Shown here in pieces: positions 40,184 to 49,545 of a DNA stretch of 64,000 nucleotides. The notes below the pieces were generated by a model, which worked only from the letters and a program-made list of their open reading frames with translations, had not been told where the DNA came from and searched no databases. This DNA comes from Sphingobium sp. 15-1 (lineage in GTDB: Bacteria > Pseudomonadota > Alphaproteobacteria > Sphingomonadales > Sphingomonadaceae). A program made the position numbers and the translations under genes. The DNA lies in assembly GCF_013375535.1 (NCBI RefSeq), contig NZ_JABXJG010000003.1, positions 372,001 to 436,000 of the forward strand, in the 5' to 3' direction. Position 1 is the stretch's first letter. Each line of letters begins with the position of its first letter.

Positions 40184-40933
40184 ATGTTTGATCTTCACGG
40201 CAAGGTAGCGATCATAACTGGCGGCGCCAGCGGCATCGGCGCGGCTGCGGTGCGGATGTTTCAGGAATTGGGCGCCAGCGTTACAATTGGAGACATTCAG
40301 GAAGAAGCCGGGAATGCGCTGGCGCAGGAATTAGGTGATAAGGTGCGCTTCTCGCGGCTTGATGTCACGAAGCCGGGCGACTGGGAGCGTACGGTAGCAG
40401 ATACTGAAGCCGCCTTCGGCCCGGTGAACGTGCTCGTCAACAATGCAGGTCATTCCGGCCACTGGAAACCGATGTCGGAGATGACTTTGGAAGAATATCG
40501 CCTGGTTTGCGCAATCAACCAGGATGGCGTGTTTCTCGGCACGAAGCTGGTCCTGCCATCAATGAAGCGGGCCGGCGGCGGCTCTATTGTCAACAACTCG
40601 TCGGGCTACGGATTGGTCGGCGCTGCGAACAATATGGATTATTGCGCATCCAAATTCGCGGTTACGGGAATGACCAAGGCTGCGGCGGTCGAGCTCGCGC
40701 AGTTTAAAATCCGCGTCAACTCGGTTCATGCCGGCGTCGTGCTGACGCCAATGGTGAAAAGTACGATGGCGCAGCTTGGGTCGGACGCCGACGTCTACAT
40801 CGCGCGGATGCCGCTGAACCGTGGTGCGCAACCGTCCGAAATCGCCAGTGTCTTCGCATTTCTCGCGTCGGAAGCGTCCAGCTTTGTCACGGGCGCAGCG
40901 CTTCCTGCAGATGGCGGGCTTACGGCGCAATAG
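40184..40933 (+). CDS. SDR-family oxidoreductase
   Basis: A 249-residue classical short-chain dehydrogenase: TGGASGIG at about residues 12-19, TIGDIQEEAG after the second strand (Asp, suggesting NAD preference), NNAG, the serine in NNSSGYG and Tyr-x-x-x-Lys in MDYCASKFAVTG. The pattern and the 3-alpha/20-beta-hydroxysteroid dehydrogenase-like length fit an alcohol dehydrogenase of ring or side-chain hydroxyls. Start ATG follows AAAAGGATGACTC. It ends the plus-strand run before the IS3 element. Confidence 0.92.
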   Translation: MFDLHGKVAIITGGASGIGAAAVRMFQELGASVTIGDIQEEAGNALAQELGDKVRFSRLDVTKPGDWERTVADTEAAFGPVNVLVNNAGHSGHWKPMSEMTLEEYRLVCAINQDGVFLGTKLVLPSMKRAGGGSIVNNSSGYGLVGAANNMDYCASKFAVTGMTKAAAVELAQFKIRVNSVHAGVVLTPMVKSTMAQLGSDADVYIARMPLNRGAQPSEIASVFAFLASEASSFVTGAALPADGGLTAQ

Positions 40934-41100
40934 CGCGCAAGCCCCGGGGAAGGCGTGATTGGAATAGCCATACTGTAGCCGTATTCGGTGCCCGGGAACA
41001 TGAGGTGGCGGAGCTGTCCGCCGTCAGCGCCCATGGCACAGATTCGAGGCTGTGATTTAAGGAGGATTGGGGCTTCGTCGTAGTGACGAAGGAACGAAGA

Positions 41101-41486
41101 TGAAGCTCCAATCCTCCTTGAAAAAATCGCCGGTGAAGGCCCCTGCGGAGCAGGTGGTGAAGGACATCCGGCGGCAGACCCGGCGCCATTTCTCGGCTGA
41201 ACACAAGATCCGCATCGTACTGGAAGGCCTGCGCGGTGACGACAGCATCGCCGAACTGTGCCGCAAGGAAGGCATCGCCCAGAGCCTGTAATACACATGG
41301 TCGAAGGAATTCATGGAGGCGGGCAAGCGGCGCCTGGCGGGCGACACCGCCCGCGCTGCGACTACCGGCGAGGTGCAGGATCTGCGCCGCGAAGCCCGCG
41401 CCCTGAAGGAATGCGTCGCTGACCTGACGCTGGAAAACCGCCTGCTCAAAAAAAGCATGATCGCGGATGGGGGCGACGACGAATGA
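41101..41486 (+). pseudogene. IS3-family orfA with nonsense mutation
   Basis: The frame starts MKLQSSLKKSPVKAPAEQVV and has the IS3 helix-turn-helix (AEHKIRIVLEGLRGDDSIAEL, CRKEGIAQSL). A TAA at 41289-41291 stands where related proteins have Tyr (SL-Y-YTWSKEFMEAGKRRLAG); after it the frame goes on normally to LLKKSMIADGGDDE and stops at 41486. One base change from TAC would give the stop. orfB begins with ATGA overlap at 41483. Confidence 0.85.
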
Positions 41487-42462
41487 GGTATCCCGCATCC
41501 GAAAAGCTGGAGATCATCCGGATCGTTGAGCAGTCGCACCTGCCGGCCATGCGCACGCTGGACCAACTCGGCATCCCCCGCCGGACGTTCTACCGCTGGT
41601 ATGATCGCTTCCTCGAAGGCGGGCCGGAGGCGCTGGAAGATCGGCCATCAGCGCCGAGCCGAGTGTGGAACGGCATCGGCGATGATATCCAGGACCAAAT
41701 CGTCGAGATGGCGTGGATTACAGCGAGCTGTCACCGCGCGAACTGGCGGTGCGCTTTACCGACGAGAAGCGCTACTTCGTGTCGGAGGCCACGGTTTACC
41801 GCCTGTTGAAGGCCCATGATCTGATAACCAGCCCGGCCTATGTCGTGATCAAGGCCGCCGATCACTTCCACACCAAGACCACGCGCCCGAACGAGATGTG
41901 GCAGACCGACTTCACCTACTTCAAGATCATCGGCTGGGGCTGGATGTACCTCTCGACCGTGCTCGATGACTTCTCACGCTAGATCATCGCCTGGAAGCTG
42001 TGCCCCAACATGCGGGCCGAGGACGTCACCGACACGCTGGACCTCGCCCTCAAGGCTTCGGGCTGCGACAGCGCCACCGCGCTGCACAAGCCCCGGCTGC
42101 TGTCGGATAATGGCCCCAGCTACATCGCCGGCGAACTGGCGGAATACATCGAGGCCCAGAAGATGAGCCATGTGCGCAGCGCCCCGTGTCACCCGCAAAC
42201 ACAGGGCAAGATCGAACGCTGGCACCAGACCCTGAAGAACCGCATCCTGCTGGAAAACTACTTCCTGCCCGGCGACCTTGAGACCCAGATCGAGGCCTTC
42301 GTCGAGCACTACAACCACCAGCGTTACCATGAGAGCCTGAACAACGTGACGCCTGCCGACGCCTACTTCGGCAGGGCCCCGGCCATCATCAAGCAGCGCG
42401 AAAGGATCAAGCGGCAGACCATCGAGCATCGGCGCTTGCAGCACCGCAAGCTCGCCGCCTAA
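41483..42462 (+). pseudogene. IS3-family orfB transposase, frameshifted and with a stop
   Basis: The first part (MRYPASEKLEIIRIVEQSHL, RRTFYRWYDRFLEGG) runs to about 41712; the frame then changes and continues as DYSELSPRELAVRFTDEKRY, MWQTDFTYFK (first Asp), LSDNGPSYIAG (second Asp) and QGKIERWHQTLKN (Glu) to 42462. A TAG at 41980-41982 replaces a Tyr codon in LDDFSR-Y-IIAWKL. So this copy has one frameshift and one stop in orfB and another stop in orfA, and is dead. Confidence 0.88.
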
Positions 42463-42497
42463 CATCAAACCCCAGACGAGGCCCGCACTCCGCTAAT

Positions 42498-42605
42498 TTA
42501 CGCCGCGATCTGCGCCAAATGTTCTGACGACGGACATGCCAGTACGATCTCCGCTTCACGCAGCTTGCCGATAATCTCCTCCGGCTTGTGCTTCTTGAAT
42601 GGCAT
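42498..42605 (-). repeat. IS3-type orfA N-terminal remnant (minus strand)
   Basis: A 35-codon remnant, MPFKKHKPEEIIGKLREAEI then VLACPSSEHLAQIAA and a stop. The first 23 residues are the common IS3 orfA start (RHKPEEIIGKLREAEIVLA). A ribosome site GGAGACAAGG is kept. The rest of the element is gone. Confidence 0.7.
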
Positions 42606-42704
42606 TCCTTGTCTCCTTCATTGACCTGCTCCCTAGAAACTGGTCCGAAATTGGTGAGAAATTCCCGGTTAGGTTTGAGCGATGCTGGACAAGGGAATCT
42701 GTAG

Positions 42705-42785
42705 ATGAAGACGTCGAGATTTAGTGAGCAGCAGATAGCGTTCATTCTCAAGCAGGCGGAGGATGGGACGACGGTTGAGGAGTGA
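42705..42785 (+). repeat. IS3-type orfA N-terminal remnant (plus strand)
   Basis: A 26-codon remnant, MKTSRFSEQQIAFILKQAED then GTTVEE and TGA. It is the start of an IS407-like orfA (family pattern KSRFSEEQIAFALKQAE-x-G). A different IS3 subtype from the neighbour at 42498. Confidence 0.75.
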
Positions 42786-42810
42786 CCGGCGCTCGATGTG
42801 CGAATGAGTT

Positions 42811-42830
42811 ATACCAGCGCGCGCTGGTAT
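42811..42830. repeat. Perfect 20-bp palindrome ATACCAGCGCGCGCTGGTAT
   Basis: Self-complementary 20-mer. Sixteen of its bases (ATACCAGCGCGCGCTG) recur at 53104-53119, at the outer edge of the IS5 and IS630 copies. It may be an element end or an insertion target. The stretch 42831-43156 that follows shows no gene I can support. Confidence 0.5.
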
Positions 42831-43156
42831 TAGTCTGGCCGCGACGTTGCCAAATCGCTTCGAATTATGCGTGGCTGGCGCGGTTGGTCAATTGGCGTCG
42901 GCAGGCGCGACCGAAGGCGGCGCTCAAAGGGTTTCGCGCGGGGGCGGCTTCTCAACAGCTTTGGGATTCAACTATTTCTAGATTGCAGCTACGCCAAAGA
43001 TCGCTTCACCATGCGAGGAGCTGCCAAGGAAAGGCGGCTGTGTCCCCCTGCATCGTCATCGACCAATCAACGGCGACTGCGTCTGCGGTTCGATCATTGG
43101 TGCAAAGGGGGCCACCGGGCGCAGCTGGACCTGCCAATTGCGCGGAGCGTGGCCGA

Positions 43157-44032
43157 TTACGATTCGATCTTGTCCTGCGTCCTCGTATCGAAATCGCTCG
43201 CATTATGCCGCTCGTGCAATTGCCCGGAGGGGTCGCCAAAGTTGCGGTTCACCATACATCCGCGCTGAACCGCAGGCCGCTCGGCGATCTGCGCGCACCA
43301 GCGCATGACATGCCTGTACTCTTCCATGCCCAAAAATCCGCTCGCTTCATAAATATTTCCGTTAATCAGGCCATTATACCAGGGCCAAACCGCAATATCC
43401 GCGATCGTGAAATCGGCGCCGGCCAGATACTCGTTTTGACCAAGCCGCTGGTCAATCACGTCCGTCTGCCGTTTGACCTCCAGCGCGAAGCGGTTGATCG
43501 CATATTCAATCTTGACGGGGGCATAGGCATAGAAATGACCGAAGCCGCCGCCCAACGACGGCGCGGCTGCGACCTGCCAGAACAGCCATGACAGGCATTC
43601 GGCTCGTGACGGGCCGTCGGCCGGAATGAACGCGCCGAACTTTTCAGCCAGATACAGGAGAATGGCGCCGGACTCGAAGATACGGACCGGCTTCCCACTG
43701 CTGCGGTCGACCAGCGCGGGAATCTTCGAATTCGGATTGACCGCTACAAAGCCACTGGTGAACTGGTCGCCTTCGCCGATGTTGATGAGCCAAGCGTCAT
43801 ATTCCGCCTTGCTGATGCCGAGGCTCAGCAATTCCTCCAACAGGATCGTTACCTTTTGCCCGTTGGGGCTGGCCAGTGAATAAAGCTGCAACGGATGCTT
43901 TCCGACCGGCAAGGACGCTTCGCTGATCGCTCCAGCAAACGGCCGGTTGAACCGGTTTATATTATTGAACGTGCCGCTGCTTGCCGAGTCCCAAACCCAT
44001 TTCGCCGGGGGAACATACTCATCGTCAGCCAT
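43157..44032 (-). CDS. yghU: Glutathione-dependent disulfide-bond oxidoreductase (YghU-like GST)
   Basis: A 291-residue GST-superfamily protein of the Nu/YghU class. It opens MADDEYVPPAKWVWD, then NRPFAGAISEASLPVGKHPLQ and the thioredoxin-like start LYSLASPNGQKVTILLEELL; NPNSKIPALVD and FESGAILLYLAEKFG bind the glutathione backbone; the helical C-domain has NEYLAGADFTIADIAVWPW. These enzymes reduce disulfides and peroxides with glutathione. A second GST-fold gene lies just upstream on the same strand. Possible role: conjugation or ether cleavage in the local pathway, not shown. Confidence 0.92.
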   Translation of the reverse strand: MADDEYVPPAKWVWDSASSGTFNNINRFNRPFAGAISEASLPVGKHPLQLYSLASPNGQKVTILLEELLSLGISKAEYDAWLINIGEGDQFTSGFVAVNPNSKIPALVDRSSGKPVRIFESGAILLYLAEKFGAFIPADGPSRAECLSWLFWQVAAAPSLGGGFGHFYAYAPVKIEYAINRFALEVKRQTDVIDQRLGQNEYLAGADFTIADIAVWPWYNGLINGNIYEASGFLGMEEYRHVMRWCAQIAERPAVQRGCMVNRNFGDPSGQLHERHNASDFDTRTQDKIES

Positions 44033-44099
44033 CGTTCACTCCTGTTCGTCGCGGAAACCACCGCCTGGCCTGCCTACCATAGACATGATGTCGCGGGCG

Positions 44100-44876
44100 C
44101 TAGAGCGATATCGGGGTGCGAAAATATCGGCTCGCAATATGATCGCGGTGGTCGAGCAGGATTTGCGGCACCGGTGCCTCGAGATAAAGCTCGAGCAATG
44201 GACCGAAGGTCCGGAAATAATCGGGCATCGTGCACAATTCCGCCCGCATCGGCGAAAATAGGTTGCTGAAAGCGGTCCAGTAAAGATCAGCTGCGGTAAC
44301 AGTGTCGCCCATGAAATATCGCCGGCCCTTCGCATATTGCGCTTCGAGTTTCCGGATCATCAGGTCGAGGATCGACCACACCCGCCTGCGGGCGTAGTCA
44401 TTGTCGACCGGCGAGTTGTATTTTTGCCGCAACAGCCGATTGCCGTCTTCCTCATCATTAGGCCCGCGCTCGCCGGACAAAAGCATCAGGCGTACATTCC
44501 AGCCCAGCCCGTCTTCTCCGCATATTTCATGGCACAGCCCCATCAGTCCCACGCGCTCATCCTCATCGACCGGGATTAGACGCGGCTCGGGTTGCAACTG
44601 CTCGGCCAGCACCAGCATCTCGGACCAATGGGTGCGTGGTCGGTCCTGGCCGAACATCAGTGCGGGCGCAGATGTCTGGCCCGTCCACTCCTTGAGCATC
44701 TCGTTGGTCCCGCCTGGCTCCTGCGGAACCGCGATATACTCCAGGCCCTTTATGTCGAGGATCGCCTTGACCGCGACGCTCCAAGCGCCAGGCACCCCGC
44801 GCGTAAAGGCGACCCGGAGTCCCGGCATATCTCTTGCCTCTTCGACAGCCACATAGTCGAATCGCCCGTTCCCCAT
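44100..44876 (-). CDS. Glutathione S-transferase family protein
   Basis: A 258-residue GST-like protein. The N-domain has GLRVAFTRGVPGAWSVAVKA and LEYIAVPQEPGG; the C-domain has RRYFMGDTVTAADLYWTAFSN, the typical N-capping box region (T-A-A-D) of GST helix 6. The segment TNEMLKEWTGQTSAPALMFG stands in for the usual N-P-x-x-x-V-P-x-L loop. The first strand lacks the usual C-P-x-C or S-x-x-S. Start ATG 44876 follows GGAGG. The gap 44877-45216 behind it holds nothing I can recognise. Confidence 0.75.
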   Translation of the reverse strand: MGNGRFDYVAVEEARDMPGLRVAFTRGVPGAWSVAVKAILDIKGLEYIAVPQEPGGTNEMLKEWTGQTSAPALMFGQDRPRTHWSEMLVLAEQLQPEPRLIPVDEDERVGLMGLCHEICGEDGLGWNVRLMLLSGERGPNDEEDGNRLLRQKYNSPVDNDYARRRVWSILDLMIRKLEAQYAKGRRYFMGDTVTAADLYWTAFSNLFSPMRAELCTMPDYFRTFGPLLELYLEAPVPQILLDHRDHIASRYFRTPISL

Positions 44877-45216
44877 GATGTCAGCCTCCACATTGGCGCA
44901 TCGCGCCTTCCTCGCCAGTGACAATAGCCCCCACGGCCACCGCTGCCATCGCGTTGGCAAGGCTTATCAGCGGCCAGCGGAGCAACGGCGACCCCTCCCG
45001 GTAGGTGGGTGGTCCAAAATAGCCGGATCGATGATCATAAAGAAACAGCTTTGCTCAGGCGTGGGCAATGATAGCCTCCCAATGTCGAGCGCGCGGCTAC
45101 TACAGATGCGATTACACCATGCTAAACCGTCTGTGGGATGCCTATACTAAAATATTGTCCGAGCAAGGGGCGCTGGCCGAATTCCGCGTTGGGTTGGCCC
45201 TCGTCTGATAAGATTT

Positions 45217-45819
45217 TCAGTCACGCCGATAGACGGGGTCCTCGCGATCACGCGAGGAACGGTGCTGCAGCAACTCATATTGGCCGCCCGTGGAAATTCC
45301 GGTATAGAGAGCGACGCGGTTCCATTCGGGTACGATCTTGCGACGCAAAATACGCCACTCGCCGTCTCGCCGTGCGAACACGTCGATGTAGCGTCCACCC
45401 AAGGTGAATTCGATTGTGTCGTTCGACTTGAAGTTCAGGGCACGCGCATTGTCTTCGCCGATAAGGGCGGCACGGCTCGCATGGGTCCCATGAGACACAT
45501 GAATCGCCGTCAGATATGTCTCGACATAGGCCCTCTGTTCACCTTCGAACTCGATCAGGATGTTCGACACTATATGTTGGCTCGCCAACCACATTTCGGG
45601 CAGGACTGCTTCGAACAGCGTCGGAATGATCTCCAGGATCGGCCCTTCGGCCGGTCCTCCGTCGAAAGCGCCATCTTCCCAAAATGCCGTCTTGATAAGT
45701 TCCAGGTCTAGTCGATCGGCAGCGCGGCAGTAGCGATAGATGAGATCGATGATCTGCTGCCTGTCTAACAGTCTCGCGAGGCTGCTCTGCGCCGAACCCT
45801 CAGGCAGGGGCGCAGTCAT
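45217..45819 (-). CDS. SnoaL/NTF2-like protein
   Basis: A 200-residue SnoaL_4-type protein: RQQIIDLIYRYCRAADRLDL, FWEDGAFDGGPAEGP, WLASQHIVSNILIEFEG, then GGRYIDVFARRDGEWRILRR. The Y-x-R-x-x-D-x-x-D pattern is typical of ring-hydroxylating-dioxygenase-beta-like and SnoaL-like proteins. Its ATG overlaps the SDR stop by 4 bases (ATGA), so it is translationally coupled to the SDR. Substrate unknown. Confidence 0.85.
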   Translation of the reverse strand: MTAPLPEGSAQSSLARLLDRQQIIDLIYRYCRAADRLDLELIKTAFWEDGAFDGGPAEGPILEIIPTLFEAVLPEMWLASQHIVSNILIEFEGEQRAYVETYLTAIHVSHGTHASRAALIGEDNARALNFKSNDTIEFTLGGRYIDVFARRDGEWRILRRKIVPEWNRVALYTGISTGGQYELLQHRSSRDREDPVYRRD

Positions 45820-46580
45820 TGCGCGGTCATCCCGCCATCGACAACGATCGCGCAGCCATTGCAATAGGCAGCATCGTCCGACGCCAGAAATGCGATTGCT
45901 GCCGCCATTTCCGTGGGCTGGCCCAGTCGACCGGCGGGAACGACCGCCGCCATCTGAGCGATGCTTGCCGCAGGATCTTCGGCGGAATCGGTAAACATCT
46001 GCGTCTCAGTATAGCCGGGGTTTACCGAATTGACCCTGATGCCGAATTTGGCATTCTCGATGGCCAACACTTTCGTAAGCATCTGCACGGCGCCCTTACT
46101 CGCACAATAGGCGCCACCATATTCGCCCGCAACGATCGCCGCGATCGACGCGACATTTACGATCGCTCCACCGCGACCTGCGGCCTGCATCTCGCGCGCC
46201 GCCATCCGGCACCCCAGAAAGGTCATGCTGCCATTGACGTCCAGCTGACGCCGCCAGTCCGCCAAAGACATATCGATCAGATGCGACGTAATGCAGATCG
46301 CCGCGTTGTTCACCACGATGTCCAGTTGGCCGAACTGCGCCTTGGTCGCCCGCAGCACCTCGTCCCATTCCGTTTCCCGGGTCGCATCATGGCCCAGCCC
46401 GATCGCCTGATAACCCGCGTGCCGCAAAGCCTCCGCGCGGTCCGCGACGGCGGCCGCGTTGATGTCTGTTAGCACGACGCGTGCGCCTTCTTCGGCAAGC
46501 CGGCTGGCTGCGGCAAAGCCGATCCCGACGGGAGACGCTGCACCTGTTATAACAGCGACCTTTTCGCTTAATCCTCTCAT
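45816..46580 (-). CDS. SDR-family oxidoreductase
   Basis: A 254-residue classical SDR. VITGAASPVGIGFAAASRLA is a G-rich cofactor loop with two extra residues compared with TGxxxGIG; VVLTDIN (Asp, NAD preference), NNAAICI, the serine in NVASIAA, and Tyr-x-x-x-Lys in GAYCASKGAVQ follow. It is the first gene of a minus-strand pair with the SnoaL-like gene. Divergent from the second molybdopterin oxidoreductase. Confidence 0.9.
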   Translation of the reverse strand: MRGLSEKVAVITGAASPVGIGFAAASRLAEEGARVVLTDINAAAVADRAEALRHAGYQAIGLGHDATRETEWDEVLRATKAQFGQLDIVVNNAAICITSHLIDMSLADWRRQLDVNGSMTFLGCRMAAREMQAAGRGGAIVNVASIAAIVAGEYGGAYCASKGAVQMLTKVLAIENAKFGIRVNSVNPGYTETQMFTDSAEDPAASIAQMAAVVPAGRLGQPTEMAAAIAFLASDDAAYCNGCAIVVDGGMTAQ

Positions 46581-46835
46581 GACATACCCTCCCGTAGTTG
46601 CTATTAGGACGTTGGCACTAGTATCACTGATTCGAAGCTAAGCGTATTCACTTGGGGAATGCCAGCGCAAAAGACCGACACCTCAGCATGGTTGGCGTTT
46701 CGCCCAGCCAACACTTACAGTCGGGAAGCGCGAAACATAAGACGGTCCGACAGGGATGGTCATGCGGGCCTGAGAAAGCGCGACGTCGATCGCAGCCGTG
46801 CAGTTGAACGAAGTTTTCGAGAGGATTGGAATCTC
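46581..46835. promoter_or_regulatory. Divergent promoter region with CACTAGTATC
   Basis: CACTAGTATC at 46616-46625 is identical to the sequence at the palindromic promoter near 11456. GACGTTGGCACTAG precedes it. The open frame from 46659 to 46836 in phase with the molybdopterin gene is not family-like and is probably leader. Confidence 0.35.
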
Positions 46836-49031
46836 ATGGGTCAGGCGGCCGAACTGGCTAATATTGAAGCAAGTCGCCATAGGAAGGTGCCTGCCACCTG
46901 CAAGGTCTGTCATGGGGCGTGCGGAACAATTCTCACCCTCGATGAAAATGACCAAATCCTTCAGATAGCGCCCGACCGGGAAAATCCGCTGACGCAAGGC
47001 TATGCGTGCTTCAAGGGTTTGCAGACCGACCTCCATTCGCATCCGGGCCGTCTGCTTCATCCACTCAAGCGTCTGCCCGATGGCTCATTTCAGAAGATCA
47101 GCGCCGAGCGGGCGCTGGATGAGATTGCCGATAGGCTTGGCGAATTGCTACAGAGCGACGGCCCGTCGTCGATCGCCGGATATTACGGAACCGGCAGCAC
47201 GTCTAATATTCTGGCTCGTCCTATCCTGTTGTCCTGGCTAACAGCATTGGGATCTCACCTGCTGTTTTCGAGCATGACCGTAGACCAGCCAGCAAAGTGG
47301 GTGACGCCATTGCGTCTAGGCACCTGGAGTGCGGGGAAGCATCGCCTACCCGACTCGGATGTCTATCTGATCGCAGGCTCCAACCCGATCACAAGCCATC
47401 TTCTTTACTTCGGACTGTTCGTCAATCCGATCGCGGAGCTTAAGGCTGCCAAGGCGCGCGGCATGAAGCTGATCGTGATCGATCCCCGGCGGTCCGAGAC
47501 TGCCCATTATGCCGATATTCTGCTGCAGCCTTATCCGGGAGAGGACCCTACGGTTGTCGCGGGTTTGATTCGGATAATTCTGGACGAAGGACTGGAGGAC
47601 AAGGCGTTTTGCGCTCGCTATACGGAAGGTCTTGATGCCTTGCGCAAGGGTGTCGAGCGTTTCACGCCCTCCTACGTGCAAAAGCGCGCCGGCGTCCCCG
47701 TCGACCAGTTGCACGCCGCCGCGCTGATGTTCGCGAAGGCGCGACGGGGTGCGGCCTACACCGGGACCGGGCCAAACATGGCACCCCATGCCAATTTGGC
47801 GGAGCACCTCTATGAATGTCTGAATGTCATTTGCGGCCGCTATTATCGGGAGGGTGACCCGATCATTAATCCGGGAGTGCTGGTTCCGCGGACTACGATG
47901 CGAGCCGAGGTCGTGCCGCCCACGCGGCCGTGGGAATCGGGCAAAATGAGCCGCGTGCACAATGTCGGCATGATGAACGACGAAATGATGTCGGCTGTCT
48001 TGCCCGACGAAATACTCGCCCCTGGGCCAGGCAGGATAAAATCGCTATTCATTCTCGGCGGCAATCCCGTCAACGCCTTGCCTGATACTCACAAGGTGAT
48101 CAAAGCTCTTGAGGCGTTGGATCTCCTTGTGGTGATTGATCCCAACCTATCCACAACGGCGCGCTACGCTCACTATATCCTGCCGCCCAAACTCAATTAT
48201 GAGTATCCAACTATTCCGCATTACGAGGTCGCCCGGTTCTTCGAGCCCTTCTCCCAGTTCTCGCCAGCGGCCGCAAAGGTGCCCGCGGGTTCAGACGTTC
48301 TTGATGAACACCATATTTTCTGGGCGCTTGCCAGCAGATTAGGGAAGAAGATGCACCTGAATGGCGTCGCATTGGATATGGAAGTTGCGGCGACGGTCGA
48401 CGACATGCTCGACATCCTTACAACCGGGTCTCAGGTACCGCTGTCTGATGTAAAGAAATATCCGCACGGCCATATATTTGATGTAGAAGCGCAGTTCGTT
48501 GAACCCGGAACGAGCGGGAATAGATTTGACGTCTTTCCGACCGATGTCGAAGCCGATCTGAACGAGGTGGCGGCAGAACCGTTCGATGAATCGGGCCAGC
48601 AGGTTGACCATGGTGCCACGTTTACTCATCGCCTGACTTGCCGTCGGATGCGAAACGTAATGAATTCGGTGACCTATCTCCCAACTACGCGCAAGAGGCA
48701 CCCGTTCAATGCGGCGTTTCTCCATCCCGATGACATTGCGATGCTGGATGTTTCACCGGGTGCTGAAATAGATATTGAATCTGCCCACGGCAGCATAACC
48801 GGTATCGTGATGCCCGACGATAGATTGCGACCCGGCACCTTGTCCATGACACATGGATTTGGCGGGCTTCCTGGTGACGGCACCACGCCTAACGATGGGG
48901 GAGCCAATGTCGGTTTGCTGATCAGCCTCGAACAGGATCTGGACAAGATTACGGCTATGCCCCGGCTATCTGCAATTCCGGTCAACCTGCGCAGGAAAGT
49001 AGATGTGAAGGCGGAAATAGTCGATCGCTGA
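46836..49031 (+). CDS. Molybdopterin-dependent oxidoreductase, copy 2
   Basis: A 731-residue DMSO-reductase-superfamily protein, paralogous to that at 12510-14648. The [4Fe-4S] ligands begin at Cys22, Cys25 and Cys29 (CKVCHGACG), with the fourth in ACFKG. GYYGTGSTSN, AGSNPITSHLLY, IVIDPRRSETAHYADI and SMTHGFGGLP mark the pterin-binding parts. As in copy 1, the usual Mo-ligand place reads SMTVDQPAKWVT, without Cys, Sec or Ser in register. No Tat signal, no electron-transfer subunit nearby. The start at 46836 is chosen because the extension to 46659 does not look like protein. Substrate unknown. Confidence 0.88.
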   Translation: MGQAAELANIEASRHRKVPATCKVCHGACGTILTLDENDQILQIAPDRENPLTQGYACFKGLQTDLHSHPGRLLHPLKRLPDGSFQKISAERALDEIADRLGELLQSDGPSSIAGYYGTGSTSNILARPILLSWLTALGSHLLFSSMTVDQPAKWVTPLRLGTWSAGKHRLPDSDVYLIAGSNPITSHLLYFGLFVNPIAELKAAKARGMKLIVIDPRRSETAHYADILLQPYPGEDPTVVAGLIRIILDEGLEDKAFCARYTEGLDALRKGVERFTPSYVQKRAGVPVDQLHAAALMFAKARRGAAYTGTGPNMAPHANLAEHLYECLNVICGRYYREGDPIINPGVLVPRTTMRAEVVPPTRPWESGKMSRVHNVGMMNDEMMSAVLPDEILAPGPGRIKSLFILGGNPVNALPDTHKVIKALEALDLLVVIDPNLSTTARYAHYILPPKLNYEYPTIPHYEVARFFEPFSQFSPAAAKVPAGSDVLDEHHIFWALASRLGKKMHLNGVALDMEVAATVDDMLDILTTGSQVPLSDVKKYPHGHIFDVEAQFVEPGTSGNRFDVFPTDVEADLNEVAAEPFDESGQQVDHGATFTHRLTCRRMRNVMNSVTYLPTTRKRHPFNAAFLHPDDIAMLDVSPGAEIDIESAHGSITGIVMPDDRLRPGTLSMTHGFGGLPGDGTTPNDGGANVGLLISLEQDLDKITAMPRLSAIPVNLRRKVDVKAEIVDR

Positions 49032-49545
49032 GGCGGATGAGGTCAACTGCCTTCCCGGCCGAGCGTTGTGAAGCGAGGAAACGGCGTCGACAGTATCGAG
49101 CTCCGTGTTCGGCTAAGCCCTTGATGCCGTGCGGCCGCGCTAGCGACGAGAGCAGCGGGGCCGCCCTAGGGCAGCGGTATCTACTCAGCAGGGTCAAGCG
49201 TGAGGAGGACGCAAAATGCGTGCACCATCGCCAACTTTTTCCGGCTGCCGCCCGGCGCAGCAGGCGTGCTGGGAACGCTCTGACCTAGAGAACGAGCCAG
49301 TTCACGATGTTGAAAGGGGTGTAGGCGGAGCAGCGTCTAGGATTTTATGCCAAAATGGTGTTGCAAATTGATTATGCTTTGATCATGTCTAGGATGCGTT
49401 GACAAATTTCGTGTCTGTAGGGGAAACTTAGATCCGAGGCGGCGTCTACTATTCAGATGTAGCCTGGGAGGAATATGGTTATTCCGCGCACGAAGGCGCG
49501 CACGATATCGTCAACGTTATACTCATCGCAAAATGGACGGGCAGT
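49032..49545 (+). promoter_or_regulatory. Leader/promoter region of TonB receptor 1
   Basis: No gene seen. From 49340 the sequence becomes AT-richer, with TCTAGGATTTTATGCC and TCTAGGATGCG (two TCTAGGAT copies about 55 bases apart) and a TTGACA at about 49399. This is a good place for a regulated promoter of the receptor gene. Confidence 0.4.
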
